Of a stretch of 64,000 nt of DNA, positions 47,414 through 59,068 are shown one piece after another (within the stretch, counting starts at the first letter, position 1; each line of letters opens with the position of its first letter). This stretch comes from Orobanche coerulescens. Taxonomy: Eukaryota; Streptophyta; Magnoliopsida; Lamiales; Orobanchaceae. The position numbers and the translations under genes are program-made. The stretch is from positions 14,811,501-14,875,500 of the forward strand of contig CM065815.1 of assembly GCA_033398695.1 (NCBI GenBank), in the 5' to 3' direction. The notes under the pieces were generated by a model. The model was not told the origin of the DNA. It saw only the letters and a program-made list of their open reading frames with translations, and did not search any database.

Positions 47414-49966
47414 TACCCCTTCCGTTCTCACGGGATTTAAGAAAAACTGAAAAATAGTGTGTAAAGTGATAGTATGAATATATACTAGTGTATAGCCCAT
47501 CGAAACTCGACGGGTAATCACTTTATATTGTAATTTATAAGTAAAAACTTAAAAATAAATTGATACTCTATTAGGGTTCAGCCACTTAGCAATCGTACCG
47601 CAGCAGAACACACAAATAAATAGAAATAATGAGGATGAGATTCAGCCACCCGAACTCATTTAGATTTTATGTACTTGTACTCGTCCTAAACTCGATTGAA
47701 AGATAATTTTACTACTTATTTCAGTTCAAAACTCATATAGTAACATATGAAACAATGAAAGTACGGTACAAATATTCAGACCTATTTAAAATCTTTATAC
47801 CCATATTCATCACAAACTCAATCAAAATATAATTTTATTCCTCGTTTTATCCCAGATCCCTATATATTATCGATAATTACTCAACATATTTAAATTTATA
47901 TAATTTAAGTAACTAAACATAAGTTGCTATAATAATTGGTTTAGCCCATCTCAATGAAAACTCAAACATTGTAAACTAAAGGTTAAGAATAAATATTATA
48001 AATGACAAAGATTAAAAGTTATTTTCCTATTATAATTTTAGAATTATACAATCTTCAAGACCCATTACAGTTTATATACTTCTCTAATGGGAGATTCAAG
48101 ATTTTAGATAACTAAGAATAAAAAAATAAAAAACTTCATGTAAGAGAGAGAGTTAACGTGCTACTCCGAATCCATATTGCAATTAGATACTTTATATATT
48201 TATTTGTAAGTGAAGTGAATCGAGTTTATTAAAAAACATACAAATATAAAAATAATATTTATACATATATAAATTAGATATTAATAAGTACATATTTGGG
48301 CCAATAAGGTTTATTTAATAATTTGCCAAATTTAATTTTCGAATAAGAATAAAATAATTCATTTGGCCAACTCAATAGATGACCAAATTCAAGTGGTGGT
48401 GTAATATAATTATGGGTAAAATACATATTTGTTCTAAATATTTATTTAGTTATTCAATGAGTGGAGTATCATTGAAAATTAGGATGTGATAGAAGATTTA
48501 AATAAATAAGAATCTAAAAAATAAAAATACCACATATGAGAGAGTTAACGTGGTCCTCCGGATGCGTAACAGTGTATATATATTAAAATTATATTTTTAA
48601 TTAAATTTATTGGTTTGAAAAACTCGCCAATTATACTTGTTAGTTAGGTTCAGCCATTCAGAGTTCCTCACCAATGCAGAACACAACGAAGAACCAAAAA
48701 GATGAGGCAAAACACGTTTATAATTTATATAACCGTACTCGTACGAAATCTGACTTAAAGGTGAATTCACTACGCATTTTCATCTCAAACCCATATAGTG
48801 ATACCCAAACAATACAACTAGGGTTCAACCATCTGAAACCCATTTCAAAATTATATATGTAACCGTCTCAAGCTCGATTAAAAAATAATTTTAGTAAATA
48901 TTTCTCGTGCAAATCTATATAGTTATATGCACTAATTGCCCGAATCTATTAAATTATATAAAATCTAAATAATTAGATTTGAGTTGTTATAAGAATTGGT
49001 TGTTACGTCTAACTTCAAAAATAAATAAAATTTGCTCAAATTGTTATGTATTGATAAACAAATTAAATTAAACGTCAATAAATTAGCCAAATTGATTTTT
49101 TTAGTAAAAATATTTACTTGGCCAACTTAAGGATTGGCCAAATTATATTTTCAATAAAAAATACTATTTAATTGGCCAATTCGGTAATTGATCAAATTAA
49201 TTGGCGATGAGAAATGTGATGGTAAAATACTTATCGATTATATGAACGAATTAACCAAATCTATTAAAACTTATAAAATCTACATAATAAAATATAAGTT
49301 GTTACAATAATGGGTTGTTATATCTCACTTTAAAAAAATTTAAATTTGCTCAAATTATGAGACATTGATAAATTGGACAAACTAAATTTAATAAAAATTA
49401 ATTGTTTCAGATAAAATAAGATTATTTATTTAGCCAACTCAATGATTGACCAAAATTCAATTGCAATAAAAATAACAATATTTATTTAACCGACTTAATA
49501 ATTGGTCAAATTAGTTGCATATGAGAAATGTGATGGTAAAATACAAATTGATTCAATGCACTGAATTCTATTTAGTTAGGTTATCTATCGATTAAGTACC
49601 ATTTTAAATCGATATGAGATTCAAGATTCTAGATATATAGGAATACAAAATTAAGAGAATGCCACATATGAGAGAGAGTTAATGAGGTGTTTCAAATTTG
49701 TTACGCTATTATATATATTTTCATTTATTATAAAACTACTAAATAAAATAGATGTGAGATTCAAATTTTAGACAAATAAAGTTAATTTAACAATTGATCA
49801 AATTAAATTTTCACTGAAAAATTTAACTATTTATTTGTCCAACTTAATAAATGGTCAAATTAAACACAATAAAAATAAAATTCTTAACCTTGTGTGTGAA
49901 ATATAACTATGGAGTTGAAAAATACACATTTAATTCTAAGTATTTATTTAGGTTATTCATTGGCGA

Positions 49967-50711
49967 AACGAAGGTTGGACTGCAACAGAAATTGGAACTT
50001 TGGAGGGATACTTTGGAAGCTCGAGGCTTTATGCTGAGCAGAAGTAAGACTGAATATATGGAGTGTAGGTTTAGCGAAAACAGTGATAGAGAGGCGGGGA
50101 TGATCACATTTGATGGGAAAGTTGTTCATGGATCCACTTTCTTTCGGTATCTTGGATCTATTATCCAAAAGGATGGAGAGCTAGATGGCGATGTGGCTGA
50201 CAGAATAAAGGCAGGGTGGTTGAAGTGGAAAAGTGCCACAGGGGTTTTATGTGATCCTGGCATGCCTCATAGATTAAAGGGTAAATTTTACCGTATGGCA
50301 ATTAGGCCTGCGCTGTTATATGGCACCGAGTGTTGGGCTGTAAAACAGTGTCACGTTCAAAAGATGAATGTGGCAGAGATGGGTATGCTACGATGGATGT
50401 GTGGTCATACAAAAAAGGATCGGCTCAGAAATGAGGTGATCAGAGAGAAGGTAAGAGTTGCGTCTATAGAAGACAAGATGATGGAGAATCGATTACGATG
50501 GTTTGGTCATGTGAGAAGAAGACCTATTGATGCCCCAGTGAGGAGGCTAGAAAGTTGGGGAACAAGTAATGTTGTGAAAGGTAGAGGAAGACCCAAGAAA
50601 ACTTGGATAAAGATGATTGAAAATGATATGCAGTTTCTTGGAATTGGAGAAAGTATGGTGATGGAAAGGCAAATGTGGCGAGAAAGAATACCGATGGTGG
50701 ATGGAGTCTGA
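49967..50711 (+). pseudogene. C-terminal end of LINE (RTE clade) reverse transcriptase ORF
   Basis: Readable product: GLQQKLELWRDTLEARGF, LSRSKTEYMEC, FRYLGSIIQKDGELDGDV, ALLYGTECWAVKQ, then LRWFGHVRRRPIDAPVRR and GRGRPKKTW, ending with a stop at 50709-50711. This is the thumb and C-terminal tail typical of plant RTE-type LINE polymerases. The palm domain with its catalytic FADD-type motif and the endonuclease are absent because of the truncation. The open frame extends upstream into the flanking repeat only by chance. Confidence 0.85.
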
Positions 50712-50944
50712 TTTTTTTTTTTTAATTCCTATTTTCTTTTATTTCATGTTATCTTTTTTTTCTTTTTTTTCTTTTTTTTTTTACATTCATTCTCTTTTTT
50801 TATTTGCTTTTTTCTCTACTTTTTCCCTCTTTTTTCCTTTTATGTTATTTATGTAACGATTATTGACGGTTTCAAAGTTTGATTCATGTTAGCCGACCCC
50901 AAATCATTTTGGGACTAAGGTTTAGATGTTGTTGTTGTTGTTGT
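49967..50944 (+). mobile_element. 5'-truncated RTE-type LINE, 978 bp
   Basis: Flanked by an imperfect 8-bp target duplicate, ATTGGCGA (49959-49966) and ATTGGTGA (50945-50952). It encodes only the end of the polymerase ORF, then a T-rich 3' region and a tail of GTT repeats (about 50927-50944). 5' truncation and a simple-repeat tail are expected for target-primed insertion of RTE-type LINEs. Confidence 0.82.
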
Positions 50945-50952
50945 ATTGGTGA

Positions 50953-52689
50953 AGTTCTATTTTAAAAAAGCGATATGGGATTCAAGACACCGAATTCTAT
51001 TTATTTAGGTTGTCTATCGGTTAAGTACCATTTTAAATTGATGCGGGATTCAAGATTCTAGATAAATAGGAATACAAAATTAAGAGAATGCCATATAGGA
51101 GAGAGAGTTAACGTGGTGTTTCAACGCTATTATATATTTTCAATTATTATAAAACTACTAAATAAAATAGATGTGAGATTCAAATTTTAGACAAATAAAG
51201 TTAATATAAATTTAATAATTGACCCAATTAAATTTTCAGTAAAAATTTAAACTATTTATTTGTCCAACTTAATAATTGACCAAATTAAACACAATAAAAA
51301 TAATATCCTTAAGCTTGTGTGTAGAATAACTTTGTGGTTGAAAAATACACAGCAGCCTAAGTATTTATTTAAAGTTCTCCATTGGTGGGTTCTATATTAA
51401 ATCGATGTGGGATTTGAGACATTGAATTCTATTTATTTAGATTGTCCATTTGTTAAGTACCATTTTAAATTGATGTGGGATTCATAAATTTTAGATAAAT
51501 AGGAATCTAAAATTAAGAGAATGTCACATAGGAGAGAGAATCAATCTAGTGCTTCAAATCCGTAACGCTATTATATATATATAGATTATTTAAAGTTGTG
51601 AGAGATAAAGGTGTCTTTAAAAAGAAATGACCAAATATCTTGGACGGCCCAAAAAGGAATATGAACCAAGACCGGTGGGACGGAGGGAGAATGTATTATT
51701 ACAATATATTAATGTATAAATATTTTTTATAATATACAATATATTATTTTCAGATGAATTAATGTTGAAAAATATTTTTTTTACCCTTTAAGCAACGAAT
51801 ATAATGAAATGATCTCTCTATCCCGCTCAAAGCTTGATAGAGGGTATATATTTGGTGTATTTTATGTAATGATTGGTGTAAGTAATGATGATAAATGTGT
51901 GGTGGGAATAAAAAAAATAACAAATATTGATAGTGAGTGTGTAGTGGAGATTAAAAAATAAAAGATGATTGTTTAATTTGATTGTCTAAATGTGATAAAT
52001 ATAAAGCTTTTAGAAAAAAAAATGTAAGTGTAAAAATTTGAACGGGACGAAAAGAGTATCTTTTATGTTTACCGGTATAATATTTAAAAGAAAAAAATAG
52101 TCACAACTCAATTTTTAAAAAGTCAAACGACAATTATAAAGAATGAAGGTAGCAGATATAACGTTAATAGTGCCCAAGCTGCCCTGTTCACCTAATGGGC
52201 GGGTCTAGGTACTTCAAGTACCGCCCGACCTGCCTCATTGCTATCCTTAATTTGATACTCTCTCCGTCTCATTTTAATCGACCCATCACTTTATGCACGT
52301 AAATTAAGAAACACTTTATTAAGGGAATAAAGTGTTAAGAAACCATATTTTTTTAGTTTTAAGGCATGTGGGAGTGGTTGCCTAATACCCTGGGGGTGCC
52401 ACATCACCTCTATTCAATAAAAACCTTCCAACTCAAAACTACCTCAATACTACCCTAACACTACCCTACGTGGAGGGAGTGGTACCCTAGTACCCGAATT
52501 CTATTTTTTTTTTAAATACATAAAATCACATACAATATTTAAAATAAAAACATACAATTTCATTAAAAATAAAACATTACATAATACTTAAAAAAACTAC
52601 AACTTAAAAATTGAAACTACAACTTAAAAAAAAACATTACATAAGTTGAAATTAAAATAAGTTGAAACTACAATTTAAAAATTGCAAGC
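50953..52689. other. AT-rich repeats and MITE remnants
   Basis: Up to 51590 this is the unclassified repeat element. 51696-52250 has no recognised feature. A further MITE-type end, TACTCTCTCCGTCTCATTTTAA, starts at about 52254 and has no visible partner. From about 52345 the sequence (GGCATGTGGGAGTGGTTGCC) appears to be the flank of the transposon carrying the next gene. Confidence 0.4.
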
Positions 52690-53933
52690 ACATCCGTGTT
52701 TGGCCGCAAGTTCACGTTTTTGGGTAAGAACTAATTCCAACATAGCGGGATCGCGAATGTGATCATGCGGCTCCAAAAAAAAACTTCAACACCCGTTGTG
52801 TATTCTTGAACTTCGCCCCCTCGAGTTGTGTAGCCAACAATTGTTTCGCCATCTCGCGTTTTTTTCCAAATATTGTGTCTTCTTTTGTGTGTAGGCGTTG
52901 ATTTCATCCGCAACGCTTGAGATCGACGAGGAGGATGCAGCTTGCTTCTTTTTCATTTTTCTTGATTCAATTGGAGGGGTGGGGTCTTCATTCATGTCGG
53001 GAATGGTGTTGCTTGCCGATTCATACTCCCCCGACCTCCTTTTTGAAGAATTGCTTGGAGCACCGGCAATATCTTGAAAACATTCTTGCTCCGTCCATTT
53101 CTCATGACCTCTGACAATCTCCCACGCCCTGGTATGAGTAAATTGTCTTTTTCTTGCTGTATAGAAATCCATTTCAGCTTGCCTCACCACGTCCAAGTCG
53201 TTGCACCCACTAGCCTTAGCACGTTTCTACATTATATACAAAATAATGTAATTGTAAATAAAAAGTATAGATTATGTAAAATAAAAAGTATAGCTAAAAA
53301 CAAAATAATGTAATTGTATAGATTATGTAATTGTACCGCTTGGAGGTAGTAGCCGTTGAAAATACCCATGGCCGTGTTCATTGCTCTCCACTTGGTATTC
53401 AACGCATGAAATGTTCGTGAACTCGAACCCAAAGTTGCCTCGTAATGCTCGAGAATCCATTTCCAAAAACCGTCGGACTTTTGTTCATTACCGACAACAC
53501 CACATTCGGAGATTTGAACCCATGCTTTCGCCAAAGCCTCCTCTTGTGTCGGCGTCCAAACTTCACGGGGCCTCCTCCCCGCGAAAGCTTTTTTCTTCCC
53601 TCTCGGATCGACTTCTTGAACTTCCTCATCTTCGTCTTCTTCGTTTGGTAGTGGTTGTGTTTCGGGTACGTACTCTACGTCTTCACTAAGGTTTTCGAAC
53701 GGGGAAAACTCGCTTGTAGCAGTGATGTTGTAGTGTTGTGGATTCAATTGAGGAGGACCCATATTATATTGGAAAAATTGTGGAGATTGAGGTTGTGGAA
53801 CATAAAATTGATTCGGGGATGGTTGAGAATAAAATTGGCTAAATCCTAACGGAATTTGTTTTGGTTGATTCGGGGATGGTTGAGACCGACCTTGACGCGA
53901 GGTGAAAGTTTTTTTACCTCTCATTGGATCCAT
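52690..53933 (-). pseudogene. MYB/SANT-like plus NAM-associated C-terminal ORF of a DNA transposon, frameshifted
   Basis: Exon 1 (53933-53337) starts MDPMRGKKTF, has a Pro/Gln-rich leader, an acidic stretch, then a SANT/MYB-like domain (WTPTQEEALAKAWVQIS, FWKWILEHYEA, LNTKWRAMNTAM). A GT-AG intron (53336-53227) leads in phase to exon 2 (KRAKASGCNDLDVVRQAE, FTHTRAWEIVRGHEKW), followed by a Ser-rich linker and a NAM-associated-type C-terminus (EMAKQLLATQLEG, PAMLELVLTQKREL). A one-base change in an A run near 52862 and another in a T run near 52787 break the frame. Such proteins are common in plant genomes and are often associated with PIF/Harbinger-type elements; the element borders and transposase are not found here. 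Confidence 0.65.
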
Positions 53934-54329
53934 AGTTTGGTGTTTTTGAAAGATTAGTGTGTGTTGTTATTTGTGTTGTGTGTTTTTATTTTGAAAAATG
54001 AGGTGCAAGTTTAGGTGTTAAATAGGAAATTTTTTTTTGGCTAAATGTAGCCGTTTATTAACGTTACACACCAACCCAACGTATACTTTTCCAACGTTCA
54101 AACGCGGGTTCCCAACTCGAATTTCTTACCCGATGCCCATACTCGATGTACACGGGGCGGTGTACCCGCTCGAGTAGTTGAACTCGATTGGGTACCCGCA
54201 TATCGAGGTGGTCAAAGCACACACAAATACAATTTTGGATATTATTATTGTTATGTGATATTATTATTATTCTTTATATTAATATTATCAATGATATTAT
54301 ATATAATTTATTATTATTGTAGATGATAT

Positions 54330-54377
<48 letters not shown>

Positions 54378-55474
54378 ATAAATTACTTTCTATAATACTC
54401 ATTATTATTATTATTTATTCAATATCTTCAGTTCAGTTCAACTCAGCACAATTCAGTTTAATTCGATTCAGTTTAGTTCAACACATTTCAGTTCAGTAAA
54501 ATTCAATTCAATTCAGTCTAATACAGTAAAATTCCGTTCAAAAGAACGGAGTCTTACTATTGTTAAATGATAGGCCAACTTGATTACAAAGGGGAACAAA
54601 AGAAAATCAGAAGTGTGTTTAGATAATCACAAGTGTGTTCAAAATAACATAGTCTTACTATTGTTAAATGGTAGTTCAATTATTTTTTATTCAATAAGCG
54701 ATTAATTTCGATTCAAAGATAATTGATTGATTCAATTGATTGATTCAGTAATTTGATTCAAAATAACAGTCTTACTGTCGTTAAATGATAGGGCAGCCTG
54801 ATTACAAAGGGGAACAAAAGAAAATCACAAGTGTGTTTAAAATATTATAAGATATTTCATTTTTTTACATAAATAATAAATCCATACTTAAAAAAGCATA
54901 GTGAAACGTGAGAATGAATATCTAAGACACAAGTGTCCTAAAAATATATCTATAATACATAGGAAATAGATATATGCCCATTTGTCATATCTACCGTAGA
55001 AAGTGACATTCATCATATCCATTTCTCCACCAATCAATGCCTTCTGATTTCTAGTAGGATACAGACAGGAAGCCGATTGTACCTTTTTCTGTATCGCGCA
55101 TAGAAGTTACGCGAGCTAAATTATGAAAGAAAATCATAAGATTGGTTTTGGATTTATATCGCAATCGGAGTGCTTCTAATCTACTCCATAATTAATTATA
55201 TCTTAAAATAACGTTATCCGGTTTTTTTTTTTAATAACGTTATCCGGCTTCTCTCCATTAATATTAATTTTTTTATTTTAGCCCTCCTATCTAATTTTAA
55301 TCATAGAAGTGTAAAATTATTCAACTTTGGCTGAAATACGTAAAATGACGTCGTTTCATGCCATGCGTACCGCACGTGTCGGCCAAAATTTTGGTCTTAT
55401 TACTTTTTCCATTATCCAATTTTGATCTCATAAATTTATCTCATGTTCAATTTTGGTTTAATGCAGACGCGAAC
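53934..55474. other. Intergenic AT-rich DNA with simple and short dispersed repeats
   Basis: (TA)n at about 54330-54380. A run of TTCAGTTCAG-like words at 54430-54540. A 75-80 bp direct repeat (AGTCTTACTATTGTTAAATGATAGG...GAAAATCA) at about 54548-54625 and 54771-54830, with a partial third copy near 54650. No coding region recognised. Confidence 0.5.
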
Positions 55475-55962
55475 TAGAGCTGCAAATGAGTCAAACCGAG
55501 TCGAGCTCCAACCTTAACAAGCGTGGGTTGTTACTGTTCACTCGACCTCAAACTCGGGCTCGAGCTCGAACGAGCATCAAAATTCAAGTTCGAGCTCGGC
55601 TTGAGCAGAATTTTTGAGCGCTCACAAGCATTTGTTTATTTTTTTAGTTAAATTTTTTTAAAACATTTAGTTATTTAATGAATGTAATTATTGTTAATAA
55701 ATCATTAAAATATTAAGGAGATATATATAATTGAAAAATATATATGTTCGAGAAATATTTATTTTAATATATGTAATTATTATTAGTAATTACTTATAAT
55801 ATTAAGAATATATATAAAATTAAAAATATATAGTACACTTTAAATGCCAGCGAGCCGCTCGTGAGCTCACGAGCTCGAGCCGAGCTTGGTCAAGTCCAGC
55901 TCGAGTTTTGACCGAACATGTTCGCGAGCGCTCGCGAGAAGCTCGACAAGTTTGCAGCCCTA
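55475..55962. mobile_element. Second hAT-type MITE, 488 bp
   Basis: Ends TAGAGCTGCAAATGAG (55475) and, reverse complement from 55962, TAGGGCTGCAAACTTG form an imperfect inverted repeat. Subterminal zones are rich in GCTCGAGCTCG-type words on both sides. The flanking octamers ACGCGAAC and ATAGGAAC match at 5 of 8 positions, so this looks like an older insertion. It is a different family from the MITE at 9434. Confidence 0.68.
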
Positions 55963-56238
55963 ATAGGAACAAATGAAACGGCGTTTTCGTATCATGCGTT
56001 CCGGCAAAAATTTGGAATTTTCGATGAGTTGCTATAATTTGAACTGCTTGGTGTAATTTTAATGTATATTATTATTATTTTTAATTAAATAAATTTCACT
56101 CCACATGAAAACAAAAAAAGAGAATCAACATTAGTAAAAACAATCCTACAAGTATATTGCTAGTATTCAATTAAGTTTCTTTTGCATTTTATTTAAGACT
56201 AACTAAATTGTTATTATATTCTTTTTTTCAATAGTTTA

Positions 56239-56274
<36 letters not shown>

Positions 56275-56279
56275 AATAG
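55963..56279. other. Intergenic, (TTA)n tract
   Basis: AT-rich, with (TTA)n at about 56238-56272 directly before a possible exon. Nothing else recognised. Confidence 0.5.
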
Positions 56280-56515
56280 GAAAGTGGCCTAGATACTCCA
56301 GGAAGTTCCACTTCCGGTTGGGGACAGAATCGACTTCTAGAGCCGCATCGACTTTTGACGGTACGCCACATTCTGACTTAGATTCAGGACATCACTTTCA
56401 CTTGGGTCAGAGGCTGGCTCAGTTGGTGCAGCTAAGGGGACGTTTGGTTCTGTTGACGTCTGATATGGTCAACGTCACGTGTGCTGATCTGGATGAATGG
56501 ATCGAAGACAAGTAG
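56280..56515 (+). other. Possible terminal exon of an unidentified gene
   Basis: After an AG (ATTACAATAG) an open frame of about 77 codons runs to TAG: KWPRYSRKFHFRLGTESTS ... LGQRLAQLVQLRGRLVLL ... ADLDEWIEDK. Its base composition and codon use differ from the AT-rich surroundings. I do not recognise the family. It could be a captured gene fragment, the end of a host gene whose other exons lie in the AT-rich DNA to the left, or a chance frame. Confidence 0.3.
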
Positions 56516-57598
56516 AAAATAATAAACAAGATGTAAGGTGTTTGATCACTAAATTTTATTAATGACTTTGATATAGAGTAGAGCCGAGCAGGATATTTTA
56601 TGCCGGTCTATCTTGTTTGCTTGCTAATTACAAGCCTTATCTTTTTTCTCAGTCAATCTGAATTCTCTCTTTTTTCTCTCTATGTCATAAATGCTAAAAA
56701 TCCAAAGATCTGCTTTCACTGTACATTTCTTCTATATATAGACAATTTGAGCCAGTGGAGAGATGACAGCTGGCGAATGTTTGGGGAATATGCCCAAAAC
56801 ACTTGTCAGTCTGCATATATGCCTTGGACACGTGGCGGCCTCTAAGGAGTGCCTTCGGAAGGGGCGTGACTGCATGCATTAATTGGCATGCGGGCCAGCC
56901 TCGCATGCTTCTGGCGGTGCTTATCCGCTGGGGTCGGTCCTCGGGTCTCCCGCCATTCAGGTCGGCCTTGTTGTAATCTTGATTCGGAGCATTCGATCTT
57001 CTCTCTGCTCGGCCCTCCCGGGTCGGATATCGGGTCGGCTCTGATGTCTCTGCCCGGTCCGGTTCCAACGAGCTCGGGAGAAAATCGGGTTTGTACCCGG
57101 TCCGGCTTCAGACTCTGCTCGACCGGTTCATCTGTCTGGAGTGCCTAGGTGGATTCCAAGGTGGATGGGCTGCCAACAAGGGCCCCCGAGTCCAGGGCCG
57201 TGCCGGGTTGGCCGGGGCTGGGGTCGTTTCATGTTGAGGCCGATCCGTCTTGTGGGAGGATAAGATCTCTCGAAGGGACGCCTCTTTGAGAGTCACGTCG
57301 ATTCGATTTCAGGGCCATTAAGTGTCATTATGAGGAGGACGCGTGGCATAATTTAATTTGATGGCGTTGTCACGCGCCTTCGAATTTCGCGACAGTTCAA
57401 TAGGAATCGCCGCTCCACGCGCCTGGCATTTAATGCCCTTTTTTCCCTATAAATATAGCCTGTCTCCTCCTTCCTTATCCCTTCGCCATTTTTGTGCTTG
57501 CTAATTACAGGGGAGAGAAAGAATTTTCCGGCGATTTTTTCCCGATTTTTACAGAGACTTTCCCGGTAAGCTCTCCCCCCACCTTTTTTTCATTTAAG
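56516..57598. other. Non-coding GC-rich leader region, with TATA box for the accessory gene
   Basis: From about 56820 the composition becomes GC-rich, like the coding region that follows. CCCTATAAATATAGCC at about 57443 is a good TATA box about 155 bp before the ATG at 57599. The region may contain part of a gypsy LTR but I could not find LTR ends, a primer site or a polypurine tract. Confidence 0.45.
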
Positions 57599-59068
57599 AT
57601 GTCGGAGCCGAGGGGCGAGACTGAGGCGGAGTTGACCGTGTCGCCGGACCGCACGGGTGTGGCAGATCTGTCGGTAGGCGGAGTTCCTGTCGACTGGAGT
57701 GTTGAGGAAGAAGAAGGCGAAGTCGTGAAGTCGCCGGAATCTGGAGAGGTGGAGATGGCGGTGCCGTTGACGGCCGTCGGAGGGACTCAGGCGGAAGGAA
57801 GAGTCGAGTCGGTGGTGGCTTGGACTCGCCCTCGGTCGTCCCCTCGTGTGGAGGCGGAGTGGGATTCGGCCTCGATTCGCAGCACTGTTACGGAGGAGCA
57901 ATTAGCGGCTTGGCGGCTGCGATTTAAGATTCCGGCGATGGTGCGGATGTTCGTTCCGAACCCCGAGGAGAGGCCCCACACTCCGCCCGTCGGTTGTACG
58001 GCGGTGTATTACCGCTCTCTACTGGTCGGACTCAGGTTTCCGCTTCCGTTAGCCTTCTCCCGGTGGCTAAGGCAGTGGGGCCTTCGTGTTCCCCAAATCC
58101 ATCCGAATTCCTGGGTTCGGGTGGTGGGTCTTTTCATTCTTTTCAACCAGCACGGCTGGCCCGAGCCCAGTTTTGAGGAGTTCAACAACCTCTTTCTATG
58201 GAGGTCGGTTGGTAGATCCGGCTCGGGCTGGTTTTACCTGACGGCCCGGCATGCCATGCATAAGGAATTAGTGGGTGTGCCTGAGACAATCCATAGCTGG
58301 AAGGAACATTGGTTCTTCATAGGGGGACCGTGGAGGAGCTCGTTGGATGAGTGGGAGCCTGGTGTGATAGATGCCGAGCTTAGGGTCCCAGAGCATTTTA
58401 CGGCCAAAATGAGTAAGTGTCGTATTTCGTATTTCTGTTCCTTTTTTGTCTAACGCTCATCATTTATTGCATGTGCAGAACGCATCCCGGCGCAAGAGAC
58501 CTCTTCCGAGTTCGACGACCGGGTTGAACAGCTTTTGGATCTTCCTCTTGAGCAAAGGAAGTCGTATCTTTTAGTTACCGAGGAAAACCTTTGGGCGGCC
58601 GGACTTAGATCGACCGATCCGAGCATAATGTCTTCATCAGGTAGCTTTTTTTTTTTGACATGTCTTCTTTTTCCAGCTCCTAAGGCCAAGACTTCGTCCG
58701 GGCGGAAATAGACGCCCGCGCAGCGCGTGGCGAGGCTGACAGCTGAGGCCGCCGAGCGGAGGGAGTGGGCTGGTAAGCGGAAGAGGGTGGAGACCGGGCC
58801 TGAGGACAGCGCAACCAAGGCGGAGGGTTCGTCTGCTCCTGAAGTTGTCGTGTCCGCCCCAACTCCTTTCCGGACTGGTCGTGTGGCCAGTGAGGAGCCC
58901 GTAATTGATTTAGAGGGCCATTATCTCCCGGTTAACCAGGATCGGGTGGAACCGTGTGACCAGATGAAGGGGCGACGGCCGCGCTGGTTCCTTGACTACG
59001 TCCGGGCAGCTACCCCGACCGCTGAGATGCTCAACCGGGTTCCTCCTGTGGTGGTCTTGGTCCGATAG
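57599..59068 (+). pseudogene. Second gypsy-type accessory gene, three exons, nonsense codon, 3' end lost
   Basis: Exons 57599-58412, 58479-58640 and 58677 to about 59066 join in phase with GT-AG borders. Exon 1 starts MSEPRGETEAEL, has an acidic leader, then the domain shared with the gene at 1-2057 (HPNSWVRVVGLFILF, then EHWFFIGGPW); the first intron is at the same place after this block. Exon 3 contains an in-frame TAG at 58709-58711 (SGRK*TPAQ) and then an Ala/Glu/Arg-rich segment. The coiled-coil C-terminus seen in the first copy is missing because Mutator-like sequence begins at about 59069. A TATA box lies at 57443. The two copies are clearly different families of the same gene type. 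Confidence 0.68.

Larger units (their letters stand above)
47480..51590. repeat. Unclassified AT-rich element with five copies of a ~100-bp block
   Basis: Begins near ATACTAGTGTATAGCCC. Blocks resembling GATTCAAGATTCTAGATAAA...CACATAGGAGAGAGAGTTAACGTGGTG recur near 48110, 48485, 49615, 51045 and 51475, and phrases such as GGCCAACTCAAT...ACCAAATT recur between them. No protein family is recognised. It could be a non-autonomous Helitron-like or other terminal-poor element; I cannot define its ends. Confidence 0.45.
47414..51695. mobile_element. Stowaway-like MITE split by a ~4.1-kb repetitive insertion
   Basis: Left end TACCCCTTCCGTTCTCACGG (47414) and right end, reverse complement, TACATTCTCCCTCCGTCCC (51695) are of the CTCCCTCCGTCCC type found in many plant MITEs. 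The MITE halves are about 70 and 105 bp. Between about 47480 and 51590 lies unrelated AT-rich DNA made of internally repeated blocks, plus a LINE. Boundaries of the inserted DNA are approximate. Confidence 0.5.

Noticed and set aside
49851..49966. N-terminal extension of the LINE frame
   Set aside because: Lies outside the target-site duplicate in the host repeat; open by chance.
52345..54210. Full PIF/Harbinger element boundaries around the MYB/NAM-like ORF
   Set aside because: I could not match inverted ends or a 3-bp target duplicate, so only the ORF is annotated.
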